NCBI RefSeq assembly: GCF_013364275.1
Contig: NZ_CP054932.1
Coordinates: 8,866,001 to 8,930,000 of the forward strand
Direction of reading: 5' to 3'
Length of the DNA: 64,000 bases
Origin: Actinomadura sp. NAK00032
GTDB lineage: Bacteria; Actinomycetota; Actinomycetes; Streptosporangiales; Streptosporangiaceae
The notes under the pieces were generated by a model, which worked only from the letters and a program-made list of their open reading frames with translations, did no database searches and was not told where the DNA came from. The translations under genes and the position numbers were made by a program. Below are positions 25,828 to 34,156 of the stretch, in pieces. The first letter of the stretch is position 1. Each line of letters starts with the position of its first letter.

Positions 25828-25920
25828 GCCGGCGGGCCGGTCGGCCTCCGGGCGCTAGGGCGCCCTCCGGCCGACCGACCCGTGAGCTGTGGCTGAGGCT
25901 CAGACCAGGGCGGCGAGGCT

Positions 25921-26745
25921 CTAACTCAAGTACTTCTCGAAGCCCTTGGCCAGGGACTCGGCTATGCGTTGGCGGAAGTCGGGGTCGGCGAGTTTGGCGG
26001 CGTCGGCCTTGTTCTGCATGTTGCCGCACTCGATGAAGACCTTGGGGACCTTCGACATGTTGAGGCCGCCCAGGTCGTCGCGGCGGTCGATGGCGTTCTT
26101 GCCGAGGTAGTTGGAGTACGGGATGCCGGTGCCCTCGTGGTAGGCGTCGCGCAGGGCCTTGCCGAGTTTGGCCGAGCCGGAGACCATCGCGGCGTTGCGG
26201 CCGATGGACAGCGGCTCGATGATGTGGAAGCCGTGGCCGGACGCGGAGGCGCCGTCGGCGTGGATCGATACGGCGGCGTCGGCCTTCAGGCGGTTGCCGA
26301 GGGCGGCGCGCTCGGTGATGCAGGGGCCGACGCCCTTGTCGTCGTCGCGGGTGAGGGCGACCTTGGCGCCGCGGGCGCGCAGGAGTTTCGCGAGGCGCTT
26401 CGAGACGTCCCAGGTGAAGGCGTGCTCGGCGTAGCCGGACCTGGTCTCGGTGCCGGTCGTGTCGCAGGCCTTGCTGCCATTGCCGATCTTGACCTGCTTG
26501 TTGATCTCGGACGGGTGCGCGGCGTTGCCGCCGTTGTGGCCCGGGTCGATCACGACGGTCCGGCCGTTCAGCGAGCGGGCGTCGGCCTTCGCGGCGGCCG
26601 GCGACTGCGCGTCCGGCGCGCTCGGGGCCGTCGGCGGGGGCGCCGGGTCGTCGGCGGACGCACCGGAGGAGCCGGTGCACGCGGTGAGCGCGCCCAGGCA
26701 CAGCGCGATACCGGCGACCACCGGGCCGCCTCGTTGGATTCGCAC
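25921..26745 (-). CDS. N-acetylmuramoyl-L-alanine amidase (Amidase_3) lipoprotein
   Basis: 274 residues from a GTG with GGAGGAAGC ahead. Signal peptide with lipobox LTAC (Cys23), a Pro/Ala linker, then Amidase_3: zinc ligands H70 (DPGHNGG), E107 (YAEHAF) and H162 (SIHAD), and catalytic E239 (FIECGNM). Cuts the amide bond between muramic acid and the stem peptide from the outer face of the membrane. All catalytic residues are present. It may share a transcript with the 78-residue gene upstream. Confidence 0.93.
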   Translation of the reverse strand: MRIQRGGPVVAGIALCLGALTACTGSSGASADDPAPPPTAPSAPDAQSPAAAKADARSLNGRTVVIDPGHNGGNAAHPSEINKQVKIGNGSKACDTTGTETRSGYAEHAFTWDVSKRLAKLLRARGAKVALTRDDDKGVGPCITERAALGNRLKADAAVSIHADGASASGHGFHIIEPLSIGRNAAMVSGSAKLGKALRDAYHEGTGIPYSNYLGKNAIDRRDDLGGLNMSKVPKVFIECGNMQNKADAAKLADPDFRQRIAESLAKGFEKYLS

Positions 26746-26831
26746 AGGCCGCTTCCTCCGTGATGACTTCGTTACCGGGGACCCTGACAGTCTGCACGGC
26801 CGCGGAGGTTCGTCAAACGGAGTCCGCGAAA

Positions 26832-27068
26832 TCAGCGGAGCGGGTCCTCCTTGCCGAGCAGCGCGGCGAGGGCCCGCGCCTCGTCGGCGTCCAGGCCGAG
26901 GACGACGCGGGGCCGCCCCCACGGGTGGTCGATGGAATGCGCCACATAGCTGGCGACGGACTCCGACAGCTGCTCGGCCAGGCCGCGCGCGTTGCGCCAC
27001 TCCGACCACGCGCGTTCCAATTCGCTCGCCGCGCGCTGCGCGCACGACACCAGTTCCGGATCACGCAC
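26832..27068 (-). CDS. Conserved small actinobacterial protein
   Basis: 78 residues from a GTG after GGGGG. The pattern RDPELVSCAQRAASELE...SYVAHSIDHPWGRPRVV with a C-terminal LDADEARALAALL matches a small cytosolic protein I recall from Streptomyces genomes, where it is also uncharacterised. Two helices around a conserved PWGxPRVV strand. Confidence 0.7.
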   Translation of the reverse strand: MRDPELVSCAQRAASELERAWSEWRNARGLAEQLSESVASYVAHSIDHPWGRPRVVLGLDADEARALAALLGKEDPLR

Positions 27069-27375
27069 GACTGAACCCCCAGTGGACTCTCCCGATGTCC
27101 GGCCCGGCCGGGCGGCCTCCCCCGAGGCCGCCCGGATGCACCCGTCGGACGGTGAGTCCCATTAACCCCCCGGCGGCGGGCCGGGGACCGGCGAATGCGG
27201 CAGGCTTGGCCAGCCCCTTACCCGTCGAAAACCGGTTCCTGAACGATCGGCACGGCCTTGCACGGCTCTGCGCGGCTGTGCGCGGCTGTGCGTGTCCCGG
27301 GGCGCCGGTCGTGTCGGCGTACATGTGGGAGCGTGAAAAGGCGGGGGGACGTCTCGGGTCACCGAGGGAGGCGGG
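27069..27375. other. 307-bp intergenic region
   Basis: Between two minus-strand genes. It contains the promoter region of the 78-residue gene and a small imperfect repeat of GGCTGTGCGC near 27270-27295. No gene was seen. Confidence 0.4.
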
Positions 27376-28482
27376 TCACGGCGCGGGGACGGGCCCCGTC
27401 GTGGAGCGCACCACCAGGTGCGGGACGACCAGGTTCTGCCGGGCGTGCCGGGACGGGTCGCCGATCCGCGCGGTGAGCAGTTCGGCGGCCACCCGTCCCA
27501 TGTCGCGGCGCGGCTGGTCCACGCTGGTCAGGGAGATGTGGCGGATCGCGGCGAGATGGGTGTTGTCGTAGCCGACGATCGACAGGTCGGCGGGCACCCG
27601 CATGCCGAGTTCGTCGGCGGCCGAGAGCGCGCCGGTCGCGACCAGGTCGTTGGGAGCGAAGATCGCGGTGGGACGGGCGTCGCGGCGCAGCAGGGAGCGG
27701 GCCGCGCGGTAGCCGCCGTCCTCGGTGAAGTCGCCGGTCTCGACGACGATCTCGGCGGCCAGGCCGTGCCGGCGCATCGCCTTCTCGTAGCCGGCGCGGC
27801 GGTAGTGGGCCGTGGTGGAGCGCGCCCCCTCGATGTGGGCGATCCGGCGGTGCCCGAGTTCGACGAGGTGGTCGACGGCCAGGCTGGCGCCGAGTTCGTC
27901 GTCGTCCACCACGATGTCGACGCCGTGGACGTCGCGCTCGCCGACCACGACGACCGGGACGCTCGCCGCGGCCTCTTTGAGCGATTCGGGGACGACGCTG
28001 AGCAGCACCAGGCCGTCCACCCGCATCTCCAGGAACGCCTCGACGGCCTCGGCCTCGAACAGCGGGTCCCAGCGGCCGCTGCCGACGAGCATGCGCAGGC
28101 CCGCGCCGTGCAGGCTCTCCTGGAGCCCGTCGAGGAACTCGGCGAAGAACGGGTTGTGCAGGTCGGCGACGATGGCGCCGATCAGCCGGGTGCGCCCCTC
28201 GACCAGGCTCCGCGCGACGGCGTTCGGCCGGTAGCCCAGTTCCCGGGCGGCCTGCAGGACGGCCTGTCTGCGGCGCTCGCTCACGTGCGGCGACCCCCGC
28301 ATCACCAGTGAGACGAGCGACTTGGACACGCCGGCGCGCTCCGCGACGTTGCGGATCGTCGGTTTCGGCGCGGGCACCGCCCTCCCCTCGTCGCGCGGGG
28401 CGGCAGAGGATCCGCTGCGCGGCGGGGGTACCGCGCCCTCTCCCTGCCTGCCGTACGGGGGATTCGGTTCATCAGCTGACAT
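27376..28482 (-). CDS. LacI-family transcriptional regulator
   Basis: 368 residues. A 40-residue Pro/Gly-rich leader precedes the HTH (about 42-62, TIRNVAERAGVSKSLVSLVM) and hinge helix RPNAVARSL; a full periplasmic-binding-protein-like sensor follows (LIGAIVADLHNPFFAE, GLVLLSVVP, FAPNDLVATG, VPADLSIVGYDN). Probably a sugar-responsive repressor, but no sugar transport or catabolic gene is in the window. ATG chosen with GGACGGAG in front. Divergent from the TetR gene at 28774. Confidence 0.93.
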   Translation of the reverse strand: MSADEPNPPYGRQGEGAVPPPRSGSSAAPRDEGRAVPAPKPTIRNVAERAGVSKSLVSLVMRGSPHVSERRRQAVLQAARELGYRPNAVARSLVEGRTRLIGAIVADLHNPFFAEFLDGLQESLHGAGLRMLVGSGRWDPLFEAEAVEAFLEMRVDGLVLLSVVPESLKEAAASVPVVVVGERDVHGVDIVVDDDELGASLAVDHLVELGHRRIAHIEGARSTTAHYRRAGYEKAMRRHGLAAEIVVETGDFTEDGGYRAARSLLRRDARPTAIFAPNDLVATGALSAADELGMRVPADLSIVGYDNTHLAAIRHISLTSVDQPRRDMGRVAAELLTARIGDPSRHARQNLVVPHLVVRSTTGPVPAP

Positions 28483-28773
28483 GGCACTCCGTCCGGGGGG
28501 ACCTGCAGGACCTGCCGCGGCGGCGCGCCGCCGGGGGAACCGGCGCGCCGACCTCCGCTCGGGAGGAGATGCCATGATGCCGCGCCTTCCGCCCGAATCG
28601 TCGCAACCGGGAGTAACGGGCATCCGCCAATGGTGGTTCGGGCCTGTGGTGTTCCGGATCACAGTCGGGTCCGCGGCCGATCACGACCCGGTGAAAAGGA
28701 CACCGCGCCCCCGGCCGGCGCGGCACGGCTCCGGGTCCGGCTCGGATACGCTGCCCAGGTGGGAGATCGTGCG

Positions 28774-29451
28774 GTGGCCGGCGGCAAGGCGCAGGGCCGG
28801 CAGAGCGGCGGCGGACGGGGCCGCCGCAGGCTCAGCGTGGACGAACGGCGGGACGAGCTGATCGACGCGGCGCTGCAGCTGTTCAGCACGCGCTCGCCCG
28901 AGGACATCTCGATCGACGACGTCGCGGCCGCGGCCGGCGCGTCCCGGGCGCTCGTCTACCACTACTTCGGCGGCAAGTACGAGCTGTACATCGCGGCGCT
29001 CGGCAGCGCGGCGAAGAAGCTGTCGGTGCTGCTCGAACCGCCGACGGAGGGCAGGCCGCTCGACCGGCTGCGGATCTCGCTGAAGCGGTACTTCGACTTC
29101 GTGGAGAGCCACGCGGCCGGCTACACGGCGCTGCTGCGCGGCGGCCCCGCCGACCGCTCCGGCGAGGCCGGCGAGATCGTCGACGGCATCCGCCGGCTGC
29201 TGCTCGACCGGATCCTGCACTCGCTGGACGTGGAGGTCCCGCCGCCGGTGCTGCGCATCACGCTGCGCTGCTGGATGGCGACGGTGGAGACCGCCGGCCT
29301 GGACTGGCTGGAGAACCGCGACGTGCCGCGACCCGACCTGGAGCGGCTGCTCGTCGACCAGCTCGTGGCCATCATGCAGACGGCGAGCCGCCACGACCCC
29401 GGCACCGGCGCCCTGTTCGCCCGCCTCTCCCAGGAGGAGCTGGCCGAGTAA
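28774..29451 (+). CDS. TetR-family transcriptional regulator
   Basis: 225 residues from a GTG with GGGAG at 8-base spacing; a GTG five codons earlier is possible. A basic N-terminal tail rich in Gly/Arg precedes the HTH (about 35-65, ISIDDVAAAAGASRALVYHYF). The ligand domain begins after GGKYELYIAAL. No obvious target besides the divergent LacI gene. Confidence 0.92.
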   Translation: MAGGKAQGRQSGGGRGRRRLSVDERRDELIDAALQLFSTRSPEDISIDDVAAAAGASRALVYHYFGGKYELYIAALGSAAKKLSVLLEPPTEGRPLDRLRISLKRYFDFVESHAAGYTALLRGGPADRSGEAGEIVDGIRRLLLDRILHSLDVEVPPPVLRITLRCWMATVETAGLDWLENRDVPRPDLERLLVDQLVAIMQTASRHDPGTGALFARLSQEELAE

Positions 29452-29574
29452 CCGCCGCGGCCCCGCCGGTGAGCGGTTCCCCGCGGCCGCCGGTAAGTGA
29501 CCGGTGTGGCCGCCGGGGCGGGTGTCCGGTTGTGGTCGATTGAACGTTAGGTGTCCGAAATTCCGCGCAGGCCA

Positions 29575-29607
29575 GTATCCCGTCCGCGGGATCCGCGGGC
29601 GGGATAC
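29575..29607. terminator. 33-bp palindrome between convergent genes
   Basis: GTATCCCG-T-CCGCGG-GAT-CCGCGG-G-CGGGATAC, a single mismatch, between the TetR stop (29451) and the bldC stop (29753). Most likely a bidirectional terminator. Confidence 0.55.
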
Positions 29608-29752
29608 CGGCCCGAACGGTGTGCTCGGCTCCGGGCCCACGGTTCTCGGATGACCGTGGTCCCGGTCGGTCGTCCAGGAGACCCCTGGAGCGTCCTTCGC
29701 GCGCGAGGTCGCCCAGCGGCCTCCCGGCCGTCCCCCCTCTGTGCCGTGCGCG

Positions 29753-29956
29753 TTACTCCGAGCGCTGCTGCGGGATGCCGGCGAGCAGCGCCCGCACCTC
29801 CGCCTCGCGGTAGCGACGGTGCCCCCCCAGCGTCCGGATGGACGTGAGCTTTCCCGCCTTCGCCCACCGCGTGACGGTCTTGGGGTCGACGCGGAACATC
29901 GTCGCCACCTCCGCCGGCGTCAACAGGGGCTCGGCCTCTGGCGTACGTGCTGACAT
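29753..29956 (-). CDS. bldC: BldC-type MerR-like DNA-binding protein
   Basis: 67 residues, essentially a single MerR-type HTH: LLTPAEVATMFRVDPKTVTR (about 11-30), then WAKAGKLTSIRTLGGHRRYRE. Length and sequence match Streptomyces BldC (68 residues), which holds back the switch from vegetative growth to sporulation by binding cooperatively to direct repeats. GGAGAGG precedes the ATG. The next genes (conserved protein, amino-acid dehydrogenase, DUF3073, purM, purF) repeat the bldC neighbourhood of Streptomyces coelicolor, supporting orthology. Confidence 0.95.
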   Translation of the reverse strand: MSARTPEAEPLLTPAEVATMFRVDPKTVTRWAKAGKLTSIRTLGGHRRYREAEVRALLAGIPQQRSE

Positions 29957-30229
29957 GTTTGCGGCCTCTCCTCCGTGGACCGATGACAGCGATCCTGCGA
30001 TTGATCCTCGCGTGGTCACTGATGTCCCCTATGGCCCGAAAGAGCCACTATGACATCACAACGTGTAACCTTGCCACCACTCAGCGCAACAAGCAAGTTC
30101 CTGGCGGTAGTTGCGTGCAAACATCCCCGCGACGGCGGGGTGTCGCACCTGAGCGACGAACAGTGGGTCACGCTGCGTGATTCTAGCGACACGTATAGTC
30201 GTATCGCGCGCGGATTCGGGAAATTTGTT

Positions 30230-31147
30230 TTAGTTCGCGGCCTCCAGCGCCCGCACGGGCCGCCAGCGGGCCAGGAGGCGCTTGTACATCGCCACGGTCA
30301 GCTCGGCCTCGCCGCGCTCCATCCCGGTGAGGGCGACGGTCATCTCGGCCACCGACTCGTCGGCGCTGAGGGTCCGGTCGTCCAGCAGGTGGACGAGGCC
30401 GCCGTAGTCGAGTTCGACCAGGGAGCGGGAGTGGAACTCACCGAGCCACCGGGCGAGCGTCTCCAGCCGGCCCGCCGACAGGAGGTAGACCTCCTCCGTG
30501 CCGTCGCCGAGGTTCTCGCGCACGACCGGGAGCGCCGCCGCCACCCGGCGCCGGGCCTCCCCCATCGAGGTGACGTAACTCAGTGTGCGCGCGGGCGCGG
30601 CCGTGGCCGGACCATGGCCGGGCAGTTCCTCGGCCGCGTCGGCGGACTTGCGGTACCCGGTCCCCGGCGTGCCGAGCATCAGGCACCGCTCCCCGCGCGC
30701 GAACGGCACGAACCAGTCCAGCGGGACGTGCCAGGTGCTCGTCAGTATGTGCGGCCGCAGCGGCCGCCCCGCGCGCTTCCACTGCTCGAACTCGCTCATC
30801 GCCCGCTCCGCCACCGGCGGCGGGACGAACGCGGCCGCGACACCGGCGGCGTGCTCGCCGCGGAACCGCTCGAAGGCCAGCCACGAGCGCAGCCGCGTCC
30901 CCCACGGGCACACGTAGATCATGTCGTCGAGGCGGCGCACGTAGGCGTCCCGGCTCTCCCGCTCGGGGACGACCTCGGGCGGCGCGCCGACCAGCCTGAG
31001 CGCGGCCTCGCGGTGTTCCACACCGAGCGCGTGGATCCGCCGCGGGCGCCGTCTGGAGTCGGCGTAGACCGTCCACAGTGTCCGCGCGGGCTCCGGGAAG
31101 GCGGTCACCGGTTCATAAACCCGTAGGTACGCGGCGTACGGAAGCAC
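30230..31147 (-). CDS. Conserved actinobacterial protein beside bldC
   Basis: About 305 residues from the GTG at 31147 (VLPYAAYLRVYEPV). The start is uncertain because no ribosome-binding site is obvious and the frame runs further upstream to 31336. Soluble, Arg/Trp-rich, no motif recognised; VCPWGTRLRSWLAFE and WHVPLDWFVPFARGER are distinctive stretches. It occupies the place of a conserved hypothetical gene next to bldC and vdh in Streptomyces, and is divergent from the dehydrogenase gene with an 85-base shared promoter region. Confidence 0.75.
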   Translation of the reverse strand: MLPYAAYLRVYEPVTAFPEPARTLWTVYADSRRRPRRIHALGVEHREAALRLVGAPPEVVPERESRDAYVRRLDDMIYVCPWGTRLRSWLAFERFRGEHAAGVAAAFVPPPVAERAMSEFEQWKRAGRPLRPHILTSTWHVPLDWFVPFARGERCLMLGTPGTGYRKSADAAEELPGHGPATAAPARTLSYVTSMGEARRRVAAALPVVRENLGDGTEEVYLLSAGRLETLARWLGEFHSRSLVELDYGGLVHLLDDRTLSADESVAEMTVALTGMERGEAELTVAMYKRLLARWRPVRALEAAN

Positions 31148-31232
31148 AACCGCATCGTGACACGAGATCAGTGCGGACGGGGGACCATACCGCGCCCTAG
31201 TCTGATCTAGAGACAGAGAGGAGGGCACTACC

Positions 31233-32315
31233 GTGCCTAATGTCTTCGGGGCGCCCCACAAGGGCACCGAACCCCGACACGAGCAGGTCGTCTTCTGCCA
31301 AGACGAAGCCAGCGGCCTGCGCGCCATCATCGCCATCTACTCCACCGCGCTGGGCCCGTCCCTGGGAGGAACGCGCTTCTTCCCCTACGGCACCGAGGAA
31401 GAGGCACTCTCCGACGTGCTGAACCTGTCCCGGGGCATGGCCTACAAGAACGCCCTGGCCGGGCTCGACCTCGGCGGCGGCAAGGCCGTCATCATCGGCG
31501 ATCCCGCCGTCGACAAGTCCGAGGCGATGCTGCGGGCGTACGGACGCTTCGTCCAGTCGCTGAACGGCCGCTACTACACGGCGTGCGACGTCGGCACGTA
31601 CAGCGAGGACATGGACGTCGTGGCGCGGGAGTCCCGCTACGTCACCGGACGTACGGTCGCGCACGGCGGTGCGGGCGATTCCTCCATCCTCACGGCGTTC
31701 GGCGTGTTCCAGGGCATGCGGGCCGCCGCCGAGACGGTGTGGGGCACGCCCAGCCTGCGCGGCAAGCGGGTCGGCGTGGAAGGCGTCGGGAAGGTCGGCC
31801 ACCGGCTGGTGGAGCACCTGCGCGAGGACGGCGCGGACGTCGTGGTCTGCGACGTGAACGAGGCCGCGGTCGACCGGGTCCGGTCACTTCACCCGGAGGT
31901 GGAGGTCGTCTCCGACGCCGACGCCATGGTCCGCGCGGATCTCGATGTGTACGCACCCTGCGCGCTGGGCGGCTCCCTGAACGACGACACCGTGCCATTG
32001 CTCCGGGCCAAGGTGGTGTGCGGCGCGGCCAACAACCAGCTCGCCCACACGGGAGTGGAGAAGAGCCTCGCCGACCGGGGCGTCCTGTACGCGCCCGACT
32101 ACGTGGTGAACTCGGGTGGTGTGATCCAGGTCGCGGACGAGATCGAGGGCTTCAACTTCGACCGCGCCAAGGCCCGCGCGTCCGGCATCTACGACACCAC
32201 CCGGAAGATCTTCGCGCTCGCCGCCGACGACGGCGTCCCGCCGGCGGTGGCCGCCGACCGGCTCGCGGAGCGCCGGATGTCCGAGATCGGCAGGCTGCGG
32301 GGGATCCTCCTCTAG
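31233..32315 (+). CDS. vdh: Leucine/valine dehydrogenase
   Basis: 360 residues, full length, GTG start after GAGAGGAGGG. Oxidative deamination of branched-chain amino acids with NAD+. Catalytic Lys84 (GLDLGGGKAVI) and substrate-binding Lys72 (GMAYKNA) are present; the Rossmann loop reads VEGVGKVGHRLVEHL. In Streptomyces the orthologous position holds valine dehydrogenase, feeding 2-oxo acids into branched-chain dehydrogenase; a candidate for that complex lies at 59-62.5 kb. Leu versus Val preference cannot be read from sequence. Confidence 0.93.
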   Translation: MPNVFGAPHKGTEPRHEQVVFCQDEASGLRAIIAIYSTALGPSLGGTRFFPYGTEEEALSDVLNLSRGMAYKNALAGLDLGGGKAVIIGDPAVDKSEAMLRAYGRFVQSLNGRYYTACDVGTYSEDMDVVARESRYVTGRTVAHGGAGDSSILTAFGVFQGMRAAAETVWGTPSLRGKRVGVEGVGKVGHRLVEHLREDGADVVVCDVNEAAVDRVRSLHPEVEVVSDADAMVRADLDVYAPCALGGSLNDDTVPLLRAKVVCGAANNQLAHTGVEKSLADRGVLYAPDYVVNSGGVIQVADEIEGFNFDRAKARASGIYDTTRKIFALAADDGVPPAVAADRLAERRMSEIGRLRGILL

Positions 32316-32401
32316 GGCGGCCTAGGGTCCCTTTAGGCCCGGCTCTGGTCTGGACGGTGGAGCTTCCTGACTCGTTTAGACCGTTGCAAGACCGTTGTAA
32401 G

Positions 32402-32440
32402 GGCCGCCGTGGAGCGCTGTACGACCGTCCCACGGCGGCC
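32402..32440 (+). terminator. Terminator-like hairpin downstream of vdh
   Basis: Perfect 11-base arms GGCCGCCGTGG (32402-32412) and CCACGGCGGCC (32430-32440) with a 17-base loop. Confidence 0.5.
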
Positions 32441-32530
32441 TGGGCGTGTACTCGTGACCACCGGATACACTGTTGTTATCAGCAACAGGAGCGCCGCCAC
32501 GTACCGTCGATGTACCGAGCCAGGCGCAAA

Positions 32531-32550
32531 ACGGGTACGGTTGTACCCGT
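32531..32550 (+). promoter_or_regulatory. Perfect dyad upstream of the DUF3073 gene
   Basis: ACGGGTAC-GGTT-GTACCCGT, about 95 bases before the start at 32644. Symmetry and position suit an operator or a short leader hairpin. Confidence 0.45.
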
Positions 32551-32643
32551 GACTGACGCATGGCTCATCAGGCACCGGTTCGTGTGGTACACGCGCGCGT
32601 TGATGGGCCCACGAAAGCCCTGACCATCGAGGGGGTCGAGCCA

Positions 32644-32850
32644 ATGGGTCGCGGCCGAGCCAAGGCCAAGCAGGTAAAGGTTGCCCGGCAGCTCAAGTAC
32701 AACACCGGCAACACGGACCTCGACCGCCTGAAGGACGAACTGGGAGTCACGGACTCCGGTGACGACTCGTACGACGAGCTCGCCGAGAAGTACGCGGACT
32801 ACGCCGATGACTACGGCACGGAGCACCGCAAGGACGGCACCTCCGGTTGA
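32644..32850 (+). CDS. DUF3073 small protein
   Basis: 68 residues: MGRGRAKAKQVKVARQLKYN at the N-terminus is the hallmark of DUF3073, then an acidic, Tyr-rich tail (YDELAEKYADYADDY). Basic head plus acidic tail suggests nucleic-acid or ribosome association, but no function is established. Its place between vdh and purM is conserved in actinomycetes. A strong terminator follows. Confidence 0.93.
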   Translation: MGRGRAKAKQVKVARQLKYNTGNTDLDRLKDELGVTDSGDDSYDELAEKYADYADDYGTEHRKDGTSG

Positions 32851-32863
32851 CCGGCCGACAACG

Positions 32864-32890
32864 CGCCACTGCCCGCCACGGGCAGTGGCG
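32864..32890 (+). terminator. Terminator of the DUF3073 gene
   Basis: Perfect 11-base arms CGCCACTGCCC / GGGCAGTGGCG with a 5-base loop, then TTTGTCGT. Confidence 0.8.
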
Positions 32891-33039
32891 TTTGTCGTGA
32901 CTTCTGTGTCGTTGTCGTGACTTCTCCAGTTCGGCGCGGTTTTCCCTCATGGGGGGTGTGCGAGTCATGGTTTCCGTCGGCCGCCGAGAGGGCCTCTGAG
33001 CCACCTTCGGCGGCGCGCGCTTCCGTGGTGACGCCTGGG

Positions 33040-33070
33040 GGCTGAGAGGCGCTCAGTGACCCTCTCAGCC
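33040..33070 (-). terminator. Terminator of the purF-purM operon
   Basis: GGCTGAGAGG (33040-33049) pairs with CCTCTCAGCC (33061-33070), about 60 bases past the purM stop. Confidence 0.65.
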
Positions 33071-33130
33071 CGTCACGCCCGGTGTCCGGGCGAGCGTCCC
33101 ACCCGATCGGCGAGGCGGCCGGCCGTCCCG

Positions 33131-34156
33131 CTAGCGGAGGACGGCGGCTCCGGTGCCGCCGGTGATCTCGCCGAGCGCCCAGGCGGGCACGCCGCGGGAG
33201 GTCAGCAGGCGGAGCGCCGCGTCGGCGGTGTCCGGGCTCACGATCGCGGCCATCCCGACGCCCAGATTGAACGTCTTGTCCATCTCGGGCTGCGGCACGC
33301 CGCCGTGGCCCTGCAGCACACGGAACAGGGCTGGGACCTCCCACGAGGAGCGGTCGAGCACGGCGTCCGCAGTAGGCGGCAGTGAGCGGGCCAGGTTCGC
33401 CGCCAGCCCGCCGCCCGTGATGTGCGCGAACGCCCGCACCCCGCCGGCCTGGACCAGCGCAAGGCAGTCCTTGGCGTAGATGCGCGTCGGGGTGAGAAGT
33501 TCCTCACCCAGCGGGCGGTCCAGTTCGGCCGGCGCGGACTCCAGCGTCAGGTCGGTCGTGGCCAGAATGTGCCGGACGAGCGAGTACCCGTTGGAGTGGA
33601 TGCCGGACGAGGCCATGGCGAGGACGACGTCCCCCGGCTGGACGCGGTCCGGGCCGAGGATCTCGTCGGCCTCGACGACGCCCGTCCCCGCGCCCGCGAG
33701 GTCGAACTCGTCCGGCTCCAGGAGACCGGGGTGCTCGGCTGTCTCCCCGCCGACGAGGGCGCACCCGGCCAGGGCGCAGGCGTCGGCGATCCCGCCGACG
33801 ATGTCGGCGATCCGTTCCGGGACGACCTTCCCGCAGGCGATGTAGTCCGTCATGAACAGCGGCTCGGCCCCGCATACGGCGAGGTCGTCGATGACCATGC
33901 CGACCAGGTCGTGCCCGATCGTGTCGTAGACGCCGAGGCGCCGCGCAAGGTCGACCTTGGTGCCGACGCCGTCCGTGGACGTCGCGAGCAGAGGTCGCTT
34001 GTACTTCAGGAAGGCCGAGGCGTCGAAGAGGCCCGCGAACCCGCTGACGTCGTCGACGACCTCCGGGCGCCGTGAACGGGCCACCCGGGACTTCATCAGC
34101 TCTACGGCGCGTTCGCCCGCGGCGATGTCGACACCGGCGGCCTCATAGGAGGTCAA
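33131..34156 (-). CDS. purM: Phosphoribosylformylglycinamidine cyclo-ligase (AIR synthetase)
   Basis: 341 residues, full length. Closes FGAM to AIR with ATP, fifth step of IMP synthesis. Family motifs: LLATSTDGVGTKVDLARRLG, IGHDLVGMVIDDLAVCGAEP, GGETAEHPG, ASSGIHSNGYSLVR and AHITGGGLAANLAR. The TTG start at 34156 has GGAGG at 7-base spacing and overlaps the purF stop (TTGA), so the pair is translationally coupled. Confidence 0.97.
   Translation of the reverse strand: MTSYEAAGVDIAAGERAVELMKSRVARSRRPEVVDDVSGFAGLFDASAFLKYKRPLLATSTDGVGTKVDLARRLGVYDTIGHDLVGMVIDDLAVCGAEPLFMTDYIACGKVVPERIADIVGGIADACALAGCALVGGETAEHPGLLEPDEFDLAGAGTGVVEADEILGPDRVQPGDVVLAMASSGIHSNGYSLVRHILATTDLTLESAPAELDRPLGEELLTPTRIYAKDCLALVQAGGVRAFAHITGGGLAANLARSLPPTADAVLDRSSWEVPALFRVLQGHGGVPQPEMDKTFNLGVGMAAIVSPDTADAALRLLTSRGVPAWALGEITGGTGAAVLR

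Larger units (their letters stand above)
32316..32643. other. Intergenic region with several inverted repeats
   Basis: 328 bases without a gene between the dehydrogenase and DUF3073 genes. It holds a terminator-like stem (32402-32440), CTGTTG-N7-CAACAG (32470-32488) and a perfect 20-bp dyad (32531-32550). Confidence 0.6.

Noticed and set aside
27061..27324. An 87-codon minus-strand frame in the intergenic region
   Set aside because: Composition is Arg/Gly/Pro-rich, no ribosome-binding site and no homology pattern; likely a chance frame.
28644..28664. CTGTG-N11-CACAG as an operator between the LacI and TetR genes
   Set aside because: Only five-base arms; too weak to claim without conservation data.
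30020..30229. A gene or RNA upstream of bldC
   Set aside because: No coding pattern or structured RNA could be recognised; left as promoter region.
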